Part shown: positions 32,734 through 42,768 of the stretch, piece after piece
Layout: each line of letters opens with the position of its first letter
Numbering within the stretch: the first letter of the stretch is position 1
Assembly: GCF_905147365.1 (NCBI RefSeq)
Contig: NC_056421.1
Span: 10,248,001-10,312,000, forward strand
DNA: 64,000 nt
Reading direction: 5' to 3'
Source of the DNA: Aricia agestis
Lineage: Eukaryota > Arthropoda > Insecta > Lepidoptera > Lycaenidae
Position numbers and translations under genes: made by a program
The notes under the pieces: generated by a model
Seen by the model: only the letters and a program-made list of their open reading frames with translations
What the model was told of the DNA's origin: nothing
The model's database searches: none

Positions 32734-33279
32734 TGTTACGGTACATGGTATACGGACACGTGGTGCGCAAGTACATACTCGAACCTTCTAAAAAGGTCCA
32801 ATGTTTGTTTACGTGTTTACCCTTTATTTGTTAGCGTGTTTGAATTTAGACCTTATGACTGAGTCCATAAGGTCTAAATTAAATTCAACTTACTGCACTT
32901 ATCGCAAGGACGGCAGTTTTATTGTGGCACATGCCCGAGCCTACTAGAAATTTCCCACGGTTGTTTACTTGTTTACGTGAATCGGGAAATTTCTGGAATT
33001 CGTCTCGCCATATAAAAAGAGCCGCAGGCAGGCCCGGCAAGTCAGTTCAGTTCGAACGATCGTCAAGGCGACATCAAGTGATCAATAGTGAGTGAACCAG
33101 TGAAACCTGCGACTTGGCTACGACCTAGGACAGTGATAGTGCTTAGTGATTGGACCTAGTGATTAGTGTTTGGATTTAGTGCTAAGTGTTGTGACCTAGT
33201 GTTTAGTGCAGTGTTAATAAAGTCTTCAAGAGAGTCACCAGGTCTTTCTCTCCAAATCCTCGAACCCTAGCACGTAACA
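32734..33279 (+). repeat. 3' LTR of element 1
   Basis: Same 546-bp sequence as the 5' LTR except for the final base (A here, C there). The near identity points to a recent insertion. Confidence 0.93.
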
Positions 33280-33511
33280 ATAGTCAAGCTCAGCTAGTTA
33301 GACAATAGCCCATTGACATAACCCGACAAAATAACGTAGGTCTGCTGCCTACATAATATTATTATCAATTCCTATGGCGGTACTGTTGCACATTAAAATG
33401 GTATGAAATGAGTAAATAGATTATGTAAATTAATTTTGTACTAATTGTAAACGAAATACATAAAGTATGCTATTATGCTTCTAATACATATATATTATAT
33501 AACAATATAAA

Positions 33512-33866
33512 CTAGCTGTTCCGGCAAATGTTGTTTTGCCATATAAAGTTCATGCAAATATTATTTCGCCCATATTATTATATTAAAGTGACTAAATAAG
33601 TATGGCCATGACCATGGCAACGTCCATCGCTATCCCGTCGCAGAAATGGTCGTCAGTCGCGAGTTGTAATAATTTTATATTATTTGAATAAATAATATAA
33701 AATTAAGACAAATGTACTTATTAATATAAAAAGTAGATGTCCGATTCTCAACCCTAGCCAATATGCTCGCTAAGATTCACGAAAATCGGTCGAGCCCAGT
33801 CGAGCCGTTTCAGAGGAATTCAAGCACGCACTCTGTGACACGAGAATTTTATAATATTATATTAGA
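33512..33866 (-). mobile_element. Non-autonomous Helitron, 355 bp
   Basis: On the minus strand it begins TCTAATATAATATTATAAAA after A, continues TTCTCGTGTCAC, and ends with hairpin GGCAAAACAACATTTGCC, then GGAACAGCTAG before T. Copies at 37752-38072 and 40155-40362 share the 3' hairpin type. Confidence 0.8.
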
Positions 33867-33913
33867 TAGTTAATGGAATCAGGCGTTACTTTGCGGAGAT
33901 CCATTTAGTTTGT

Positions 33914-33980
33914 TATTATTTTTAGCAATATTCCGTGAAATATGTACTTTATTTCGTGGAATATTGCTAAAAATAATAAA
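33914..33980. repeat. AT-rich foldback, 22-bp arms
   Basis: TTATTATTTTTAGCAATATT... is matched by its complement ...AATATTGCTAAAAATAATAA across a 23-nt centre. Confidence 0.8.
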
Positions 33981-34341
33981 AAAACAAAATTTTAATATTA
34001 TATTAGGTCACATTTTGGTCAAGCTTTAATCCAAAATAAATTGAAGCGCAGTTCGAATTTCACGTTTTATGTCAACTTTATTGTAACCGCATAAGGATCA
34101 AAGTCGAATGTAAATTATACGGTATATTCTGTCCCTAGCTTTAGATCTCGGGGTGACAATATTGTTTCCAACTCCCATTAGCTTGCGAAGGGTGAATATT
34201 CTTAAAGGAAACCGTTTTACCCCAAATAGCATTTGTAGTAGTCAATATTATCTTTTAAAGTTCTAGTTTAGGACAAAAAAGTACCTACTTAGATAATCTT
34301 ACCTAAGTGATGATTATTATTTTACATGGCGTTAAAGACAC

Positions 34342-34781
34342 TTAAGGCGACGCCTTGATAATTTGGCTGTAGCGATATCGATTTTTCTCAGCAATTACTA
34401 AAGCTAAGAAATTAAAGTTCATTGTCAGTATTTATCATGTCTTTGTCTTTGAATTAATACGAAATAACACGATTGGTCAATTTTTATAACACAGAATAAT
34501 CAATCAAAAATACCTCTGTAAAAAAAGGGATTCCTATTTTGCCAACAGAGGAGAGTGACTTAAGCTTCCAAAATTTGTACATAAATTGGTTCAAGCATAC
34601 ACTTAATTTTTGCCTATAGCTTACATGAAATGCATTTATTGTTTTTAAATTACGCGACAAAAACCATTTTGTCGCTTACGCCTTTCCATTTTTTGCAGTT
34701 TCATTGCTTGTTTTCTATGAGAAACAAGCAATCTAAAACATATCCAACACGGTTTTTTACTTTAACGCGGCGTCACCTTAA
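34342..34781. mobile_element. MITE of the TTAAGGCGACGCC family, copy 1
   Basis: Ends TTAAGGCGACGCC and GGCGTCACCTTAA are inverted with one mismatch. TTAA stands at both borders. The interior matches 52379-52843 over its whole length. A TTAA target would suggest a piggyBac-type origin, but TTA/TAA (Harbinger) cannot be excluded. Confidence 0.75.
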
Positions 34782-34989
34782 TATTTATTATGCAAAAAAA
34801 AAAACTGTACTCACTCATCAACTGCAGCTCTACTACTGAATGAGCCATTGGTTTTTTCTTTGCATCGTAAGACGTATGTTTTAAAAAAATAGTAGTATTA
34901 TAGACCAACCACTTGTCTACATTTATTAAGATTAAAGTGTCTGACATTCTTTGTCTGGGCAATTTTTGTCGCAAATAAGTATACTTAAG

Positions 34990-36530
34990 TGTAATTATTT
35001 TGAATTTGGCAATGATATTATAACATGAAAAAGGATTTTGGACAATATTCCAGCATGTGCTTTGACTTCTCGTCCCCTTGTGATGATGATGATTAACCCT
35101 TGATTAACAGTTGACAAATTGAAAAGTTGCCTTTCTTCGCAAACAATATCTTGGCGGTGTAATTTTCTCGAAACAAAAGGTTTGCATACAATGCGTGCGC
35201 ACAGTCCTCGTAAATATACTGGCTACTGACCATGTGTTTATAGACCACAATGCTAGCCTCAAAGGAAAATTTACTTTGCTTCTGTTGGATAGAATTCAAT
35301 ATCGAATAACAGGGGTAGCAGTCAGGTAATAATAAAATAAGAGATTACATCTCGTAAGCAACAATAGGGCTCTGCAGCCTCTATTTTATTGGGGTAATCT
35401 CATTATGCTAAAATAAATTCTATAACTGCTTCCGCAGGGTACAATTTTGGATGCCGTAATTTTACTTGACTACTGAGTTGAGTTTTGATAGAATATTGGG
35501 GGATTTTTGATGATTAGGAAACACCTGTTTAGTCATTAGCTAGACATTTTATCTTACAAAGGAACTACTAATGCCTAGTAGACGACCATCTTAATTGTAG
35601 ATAGTTTTAGCTAAACAAGAAATCTCTCTATAGATATCCTTAGTCATATTTATTATAGCAGAGACTAGACATACATATTGTATATATATTTTGTCTATAT
35701 TCTCTAAGATTATATTTATGATAATAATATAAATGCGATAGTCATCTTTCTATCTGTCTGTCTTTTCCCTTTTCACGACTAAATCGATTTAGATGACGTT
35801 TTGTAATTGCTATAGAGAAATTTTGAGACCCGGGAAAGGACGTATTATTTTATGTTAGTTATTTTCCTTTAAAAATAAAAGTTGCAAGCTTGCGCTATCA
35901 AAGAAAAAAAGCTACACTTCGCTTGCGGGTTACACACAATCAGAAATATATTTTCTTACTTTAAAAGCATAATATTATACACATACACAGGACAGAACAC
36001 ATTATAAAATAACAGAACAAATAATAAAGATTTGGTGCCAGCGGTTCACGGAATTTACGACGAAGATAACAGCTGAGGACGGTATTGATAACAAATTGAA
36101 AAAATTGGGGTGCAAGATGCTTATGAATTTAACGATCTTTGTTAAGTTAAATTTCGTGAAAGTTTGTTTATTGTCAATTAAGTACATTAAACTTTATCAA
36201 CCTGTTCACGGAAGTGATTCGATAACTCTACATTTCTAGTAAGGCTTTTTATATTTTAATATAACAAAAATAAAATTAATTAATTTAATTCTTTAGAATA
36301 AGCATTAAAAATGTACATAAGTAATTATAACTTATTAGTTATTGTCTGGTAAATAAATAATTAAGCAAATTATGTTTAGTTTTCGCATTACCTAACAGAT
36401 GGCGTTACTGGTTTCACACTGCGAAATTCTCAAAGCTACTTGGTCCGTTCCGACTTTTAGTTTTGTTTTATCCTAAGCATAAAATTGTTATTAAAGGTAA
36501 AAGAATTTTGAATCGTTTCTAAAAAAATAT
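34990..36530. other. Intergenic DNA with a Helitron 5' fragment
   Basis: 35720-35900 has ATAATATAAATGCGATAGTC followed by a CTGTCTGTC tract and ACTAAATCGATTTAG, resembling a plus-strand Helitron 5' segment without its end. No gene was supported elsewhere in the stretch. Confidence 0.4.
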
Positions 36531-36534
36531 ATCC

Positions 36535-36581
36535 CAGATCTCCCCAATATTATATAATAAATATAATATTGGGGAGATCTG
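36535..36581. repeat. Perfect 21-bp hairpin
   Basis: CAGATCTCCCCAATATTATA(T) at 36535-36555 and its exact complement at 36561-36581 with a 5-nt AATAA loop. It stands directly left of the MITE at 36594. Confidence 0.92.
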
Positions 36582-36593
36582 AGATGTACTATA

Positions 36594-36851
36594 CAGGGTG
36601 TATCAAAAATAAGTGATAATACTTTAGGGTGTGTACGTGTTCCTTGTAGAGAGTTCACTGTGAAAGTAGCAGCGCTGAAAGACCAAAAAATTTTTTCACT
36701 TTTGTATGGGGAAATTCGTGACGCTCGGGCTCTTGCCCATACAAAAGTAAAAAAAAAATTCGTCTTTCAGAGCTGCCACTTTCACAGTGAACTCTCTACA
36801 AGGAACACGTACACACCCTCAAGTATTATCACTTATTTTTGTTACACACTG
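36594..36851. mobile_element. Palindromic MITE, CAGGGTGTAAC family, copy 2
   Basis: Ends CAGGGTGTATCAAAAATAAG and the complement TTATTTTTGTTACACACTG, flanked by TA. About 90% like copy 1 (28309-28567), including the central ATTCGTGACGCTCGGGCTC. Confidence 0.85.
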
Positions 36852-37439
36852 TATAGCTTTATTGAGCTTTTATAACTTGACGAACCCTATTTTCTCAGGT
36901 ATGTTCACGTTGGGGATTGATTGATGGCTATGATTGCGACCATAGTATTTGTATATCATACACAATAGACACCATGTTCGTGATAGTTTGCGATAAGTTC
37001 GGAGTGATATTCCGTACTCTATACGCGTCGGCCCTATCCTGGCATAATGCGTTGGCCCTATCCTGGCATAATGCGTTGGCCCTATGTATAATATATTCTG
37101 TGCCTATGTGTACAGCGAGCGGGCTTTAGATTATTATGAGCTAACATGAAGAGGCCGCTTCAGATATATTTTGCGTTAATTTAATGCTTTTGTTTTAATT
37201 TAAATCATATAAAAGTGTGTCCTGGTAATGAATATTCTGACCCCATTAGCCATTAGTCACAAGATCATAGCAATGACATTTTTACCTTAATTTCGAGTAC
37301 TCCTACGCTAAGTGACTAATAAAATGCATGAGACTATGTTTATATTATGACAGTTACATCAAAATTGTGCGTTTTGAAGCCTTGTGCTATTTTTTGTCAC
37401 AGAAACTTTAAAAATAAAAGTTAAGTAAGTAAGTACTGA

Positions 37440-37690
37440 TACGAGATTTATACTCGCGCCTCGTGGCTCGGCTCGCGGCGCGTCTCGCAGCTCGCGTCGA
37501 AGCACGAGTGTAAACACAAAGCTCGCGTCCCCCTCGAGCTCCTTTGGAAACCGCTCCCTACGCGAGCCCTGCGAGCCGCGAGCCGCGCCGCGAGACGAGC
37601 CGCGAGCTCGAGTTTACACTCAGGGCTCGCGGCGCGTCTCGCAGCTCGCCTCGTGAGTCGTGACTCGCGCGCGAGTGTAAATCGAGTACT
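37440..37690. repeat. CTCG-rich self-complementary island C
   Basis: A dense array of GCTCGCGGCGCGTCTCGCAG-type words with internal GTGTAAACACA and GAGTTTACACTC borders. The block GGCTCGCGGCGCGTCTCGCA occurs twice (37457 and 37622). It matches islands A and B in the V-ATPase D intron in vocabulary. Confidence 0.8.
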
Positions 37691-37751
37691 TACTGCTTAC
37701 CTTCTAAGTTCTAAATATTTATGAATAATAATAATTTCTATAATATAAGTA

Positions 37752-38072
37752 CTAGCTGTCCCGGCAAACGTTTCTTTGCCATATAAAGTATTTCGCCCGC
37801 ATTATTTTATTGAAGTGACTAAATAAGTATGTCACCATGGTAACGTCCATCGCTATCCCGTCGCACAAACAATGGTCGCCGTCAGTCTCGAGTTGTAATA
37901 ATTTAGTATTTACTATTATTTATTCAACAAATGCACTTATCAATATAAAAAGTACCCAGTAGCCGATTTTCAGACCCACTGAATATGCATATAAAATTTG
38001 GTTAAAATCAGTTAAGCCGTTTCGGAGGAGTACGCGGCCTACAATTGTGACACGAGAATTTTATATATAAGA
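37752..38072 (-). mobile_element. Non-autonomous Helitron, 321 bp
   Basis: Same family as 33512-33866: minus-strand start TCTTATATATAAAATTCTCG, interior CCATGGTAACGTCCATCGCT (given here on the plus strand), and 3' end GCCGGGACAGCTAG before T. Confidence 0.8.
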
Positions 38073-38990
38073 TGTAAAATAATAATAATATGATATATCA
38101 CAAATGGGAAGAAACTTTGTCACGTTCCTTAATGAATTACCATGATTGCCACTTGCCACAGCGTTGGAAGTATTTTGGCCCTTGATGAACCAATTGCAAT
38201 GTCCAATGCGTCCATCTTGGGCCAAAATGCTGAATTTTATGAAAAAAGTGGCTAAACTACCATCCTTTTTGATACCATAGAGTATAGACCAATAGAAAAA
38301 GTTAAAACTTATAAGATTGTCTATGGCAAAGCAGTTCCATCAGTTACGTTTTTCTCTTTGTATTGTTAAAAGGCGTTTAAATGTTTCCTAAGTGAGTTGA
38401 AACAAATGCAATAGAAAAAAAAAACTTGTAACGGATACGGCACTGGAGAATGCGTGCCGATCAAATGTGACTCACTTGGCCACCTCGAAGCAGTCATCGC
38501 CGGGTTAAGTAGAGCCTTAGCTGCACTAAAACATACCTTGTTCCTTTGGAATAGGGAAGAGCCAGGTGTTAACTAAGCGTGGACTATTTAGAGCTTCAAC
38601 AATTTGATGTTCTTCAAAGTAATATAACGCTACGGTGATTAGTAGGTATGATAAAGTCGTGCTTGTGTTGTACTTGACTGAAGGTTTATAATATTTTGTC
38701 AATGAACTTAATAAAACTCAGGGTCCGAATGTTTTATTGATGTTGCACTAAAAACTGAACTGACGTTTTTGGATATTTTTCTTCACCACACCACACTTCC
38801 AGAAGAGGATATTTCCTTCTTACCTCAGAATACGAGAAAAATACCTCAGAATCCGAGCATTAGGTATTGTTTATTCTCGGATTCTGATGCATTTTTGAGT
38901 AAGTCTCCAATCAACAACTCTATTTAATAGAGTTCGTTATTTTTGACGGCAGCCAATCAAAAGCGACAGTAAAAGGTCTTTTATCCTCTT
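38073..38990. other. Intergenic DNA, nothing recognised
   Basis: No gene or element border supported. Confidence 0.45.
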
Positions 38991-38994
38991 TGAA

Positions 38995-39125
38995 TTCGAC
39001 TGGCACCTATACAACTTTGTCCTTGTATCGCCCAAAGGTTGACTGGTAGATAATGCCATAAGGCATTAAGTCCACCTTTGTATAGTATATGTGCATAAAG
39101 TTTTTAAAATAAATAAATAAATAAA
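38995..39125 (+). mobile_element. 3' end of a non-LTR retrotransposon
   Basis: The segment TTGACTGGTAGATAATGCCA with a short hairpin (AATGCC/GGCATT), CCACCTTTGTATAG and the tail AAATAAATAAATAAATAAA is a LINE 3' end that I recognise from moths. Only the end is present. Confidence 0.6.
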
Positions 39126-39139
39126 AGGATAACAATCCA

Positions 39140-39352
39140 TCGAATACAGCAGGTATTCGGTTTTGTGTATCTGTCTGTCTCTCTGTCTGTTTCCTCTTCA
39201 CGCTCAAACCGCTCAACCGATTTTGCTGAAATTTGGCATGGACATACTTTGAGTCTCGGGAAAGGATATAGGATACTTTTTATGCTGGTAAAACGTACGG
39301 TTCCCACGCGATAAACGAATTTTGGCGCAACGGAGTTGCGGGCGTCATCTAG
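39140..39352 (+). mobile_element. Helitron 3' portion
   Basis: Contains CTGTCTGTCTCTCTGTC, CGCTCAACCGATTTTGCTGA and GTACGGTTCCCACGCG, and ends GCAACGGAGTTGCGGGCGTC, then ATCTAG before T. The 5' end was replaced by the LINE tail. Confidence 0.55.
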
Positions 39353-39654
39353 TATTTTTAATATAACGTTTATTATAATTGAATATTTCTGAAACATTTA
39401 ATCTCAAGCGACTGCATTTACCTAATTGAATTCGGTGATAATGAGTAAAATATTGTGAAAATATCACAAGCTGCGAATGCTGCGATGGCGCCTTGCCAGT
39501 GAATCGTTTCTACAGAATTGAGAGTTAACAAGAAACAGATTTAAAATATGAGGCCAAAGCAAAACTGAGGATTAATACCACTATATTACGAGTATAATCG
39601 TTTCATGAAATCTAGAAAGTAAAGATGTATAATATTATTATAATTTATAGCATT

Positions 39655-39860
39655 TTTAGGGTTCCGTAGTCAACAAGGAACCCTTATAGTTTCGGTCTGT
39701 CTGTCTGTCCGCGGTTTTGCTCAGATACCTAACACTCGTGTAACGTCGTTTCAGTTTGGCAGACTTCGGCACTGTGTTTGTGTGCGTGTAGACTAGCTAC
39801 TACAATAGCTTATCCGCGGCAGTTCCCGAGTGCCAGACGTATTTTGTAATACATAATAAT
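39655..39860. repeat. Repeat fragment with GGGTTCCGTAGTCAACAAGG
   Basis: Begins AGGGTTCCGTAGTCAACAAG...AACCCTTATAGTTTCGGTCT, then a CTGTCTGTC tract. The GGCAGACTTCGGCACTGTG part also occurs reversed near 7550 in intron 4. Class unknown. Confidence 0.45.
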
Positions 39861-40154
39861 TCAAGTGTTGCTAAAGGGAACTCATAACCGATACATCATC
39901 CATGCGTGATGAGCGGAATCCAATCAGACGTTTATCAAAGGGCTCATTGCATTCGTATCATGGATTTATATTTTGTTGAGCTGTTTTGTTGATTTAAAAG
40001 AAAATTGTTTAAGGTTTAAAGTTATAATTTGTAAGCATCGTTGCATGTTTATAATGTATTAGGAGTTACCCGACATAAAAAAATTAGGTGTACTGCTGAA
40101 TGCTGTCTGCTAAAGAGAAATTTACTTATCCTGCTACGTTAATTCTATTAATAA

Positions 40155-40362
40155 CTAGCTGTCCCGGCAAAAGTTGTTTTGCCATTTAAAAACGATTTTC
40201 CCTGTTTTCCTGCTTTTCTCTTGAAGTTTTTTCAGATTTTTTTTCTATAGACCTCACGGAGCCCGAGATCTTTCCAACGAATGCAAAGCCGCGGAAATCG
40301 GTTCGTGCGTTTTGGAGTTATAGCGTCAGGAAGGAAAACCCGACTTATTTTTATATATTAGA
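40155..40362 (-). mobile_element. Non-autonomous Helitron, 208 bp
   Basis: Minus-strand start TCTAATATATAAAAATAAGT, 3' hairpin GGCAAAACAACTTTTGCC, then GGGACAGCTAG before T. It lies 120 bp left of LTR element 2. Confidence 0.75.
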
Positions 40363-40483
40363 TAATATAATATCGTATGAAATGAAAGACAGCGGTTTGG
40401 AAATCTTGTTTTCTAAGAAGTCCATGGATGTCAATCATCATTTATTTACTTTAAAAGTCGTACAATGGCTGTTAACAAAATAT

Positions 40484-41030
40484 TGTTACGGTACATGGTA
40501 TACGGACACGTGGTGCGCAAGTACATACTCGAACCTTCTAAAAAGGTCCAATGTTTGTTTACGTATTTACCCTTTATTTGTTAGCGTGTTTGAATTTAGA
40601 CCTTATGACTGAGTCCATAAGGTCTAAATTAAATTCAACTTACTGCACTTATCGCAAGGACGGCAGTTTTATTGCGGCACATTCCCGAGCCTACTAGAAA
40701 TTTCCCACGGTTGTTTACTTGTTTACGTGAAATCGGGAAATTTCTGGAATTCGTCTCGCCATATAAAAAGAGCCGCAGGCAGACCCGGCGAGTCAGTTCA
40801 ATCAGAGCGATCTTCAAGGCGACATCAAGTGATCAATAGTGAGTGAACCAGTGAAACCTGCGACTTGGCTACGACCTAGGACAGTGATAGTGCTTAGTGA
40901 TTGGACCTAGTGATTAGTGTTTGGACTTAGTGCTAAGTGTTGTGACCTAGTGTTTAGTGCAGTGTTAATAAAGTCTTCAAGAGAGTCACCAGGTCTTTCT
41001 CTCCAAATCCTCGAACCCTAGCACGTAACA
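40484..41030 (+). repeat. 5' LTR of element 2
   Basis: TG...CA ends, with TATAAAAAG box, AATAAA, the 15-bp hairpin and the TTAGTG-rich tract as in element 1. Compared with element 1 it differs at about a dozen places, including GAATCGGG/GAAATCGGG and the initiator region AGTTCAATCAGAGCG. Confidence 0.93.
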
Positions 41031-41056
41031 ACTGGTGTCAGAAGTGCGATTTGGAG

Positions 41057-42768
41057 ATGCCATTGACTCCGAGAGAGGACTTCAAGGGGAGTGTCAGGAC
41101 AAGGGCGCAGCGAGCTGCTGCCATTGACTCCGAGAGAGGAGTTGCGGAGGCCACACCCACTGGGGACCAAGCTCCGCCCACTGAGGGACAGGCCCCACCT
41201 ACTGGCCCCGCCCACATGGCTCCGCCCACTGGCCACGCCCACCAGGCTCCGCCCACTTTGGCTGAAGCCACGCCCACTGGCTCCGCCCACCGGGACACGC
41301 CCACTGACCACGCCCCTCAGGCTCCGCACACTTTGGGCATGCCACGCCCACTGGCTCCGCCCACCAGGCCACGCCCACTCAGGCCACGCCCACTAGCTCC
41401 GCCCACCGAGCTCCGTCTGCTCAACCCCTGCTTACTGGCTCCAGCCACCATGCATCGCCCGTAGCTTCTGCGGCCCCTCAAGTGGCTCCCCAATTACAAA
41501 GCCTAATTGAGTTAATTCAGGCTCTGCAAGAATCACAAGACCGCAAGTTCGGCGCTTTACAAGAGTCACAAGACCGCAAGCTCGGCGCTTTACAAGAGTC
41601 ACAAGACCGCAAGCTCGGCGCTTTACAAGAGTCACAAGACCGCAAGCTCGGCGCTTTACAAGAGGCACAAGACCGCAAGCTCGGTGCTTTGCAAGAGACA
41701 CAAGACCGTAAGCTCAGCGCGTTGCAAGAGTCACAAGAGTCACATGATCGCAAGCTCGGCGCTTTGCAAGAGTTACAAGAACGCAAGCTCGGCGCTTTGC
41801 AGGAGTCACAAGAGCAACAAAAGGACCTCCAAGAAAAAGCGCTTTTGGCTATAAAGGATGTTAGTGACACGGTGAATAAGCTTCGTAAAGACGTCGACGT
41901 AATGGACGAACGCGTTACCGGGTTGGGAGTGGATGTGGAAAATGTGAAAACCGGCCTCACTGAACTACAGAAAAAAGTAGTGCGCCTGGAAACCACAGGA
42001 GTCGCGACGTGTAGTGGAAATTCTGGAGTGGCACATGGGCCAAGAGTAAAAGTGCCACCATACGACGGCACTACTTCTTGGAATGCTTATCGTCAGCAAT
42101 TCCAGACTGTTGCTTCTGCCAATGGATGGAATGATGAACAACGCCTGACCGCTCTCACTGTTGCGCTCAGAGGGCAAGCTTTGTCGGTCCTAGAAGCGCA
42201 TACAGGAAATGGGTTTCAAGACCTAATGGAGGCACTTGAATCCAGATACGGGGAGCGACACCTGGAGCACGTGTTCCGTGCCCAACTGCGTGACAGAGTC
42301 CAACGCCCAGGAGAAGGACTACAACAATGGGCGTTGGAAATTGAAAAACTCGTCAAGAAGGCACACCCAGGAGCTGACGCCAAGATGGTCGACACGAATA
42401 TTGTGCAAGCATTTGTCGACGGAATCAGGGACCTGGAGGTCAGAGCTGCAGTGAGGCTACGTCACCACACCTCGCTTAAGGAAGCATTGGCGCATGCTTT
42501 AGAGGTCGAGGCTGTTCGGCGTGACATACGGCAGACATATAAGATCCGCGAGGTCTCTGAGGAAGTCAAGGAGGTTAAGGCTCCTACGAAGAGAAGTTCT
42601 GGAGCCATGTGCTACAAGTGCGGCGAGAGGGGCCATCTTCAGCTTAACTGCCCGCAGAAAGAGACCCAAATGGCAAGGATGAAAATGCTCGAGGAACGTC
42701 TGGAACAAATGGAGGAGCTGCAAAAGCAAGGGGCCTCGTTCCCTGCCCGGGATCAGGGAAACGAATAA
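41057..42768 (+). pseudogene. Gag of element 2, frame-broken in the N-terminal repeat region
   Basis: The ATG at 41057 opens the same N-terminus as element 1 but runs out of frame near 41336-41342, where GGGCATGCC stands against GGGCGAAGCC-type units. It stops at a TAG at 41462. The main part of gag lies in another frame, open across 41482-42768. That part has an 11-residue repeat coiled coil (LQESQDRKLGA, about nine units), a capsid-like core starting VPPYDGTTSWNAY, and the CCHC knuckle CYKCGERGHLQLNC. The frame ends at TAA 42766, four nucleotides behind the slippery heptamer. As it stands, this copy would make only a short N-terminal peptide from the usual start. Confidence 0.8.
42756..42762 (+). 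promoter_or_regulatory. -1 ribosomal frameshift slippery site GGGAAAC
   Basis: G GGA AAC is in the gag frame (codons CAG GGA AAC GAA TAA) and fits the X XXY YYZ rule exactly. Slipping back one base enters the pol frame, which is open from there to 46355. The gag stop follows one codon later. Confidence 0.85.

Larger units (their letters stand above)
30020..33279 (+). mobile_element. Ty3/gypsy LTR retrotransposon, internally deleted (element 1)
   Basis: 5' LTR 30020-30565 and 3' LTR 32734-33279, both 546 bp and identical by eye except the last base. The target duplication ATAG is at 30016-30019 and 33280-33283. The primer site begins ACTGGTGTCAGAAGTGGGAT at 30566 (fits tRNA-Leu), and the polypurine tract is AAGAGGGGAG before the 3' LTR. 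Against element 2, about 2.15 kb (protease, reverse transcriptase, RNase H) and about 0.85 kb (integrase core and tail) are deleted. One long ORF remains. Confidence 0.95.

Noticed and set aside
32734..32834. Small ORF in the LTR (ends with CLFTCLPFIC)
   Set aside because: It occurs in each LTR copy by identity of the LTR. It has no domain and lies upstream of the LTR promoter.
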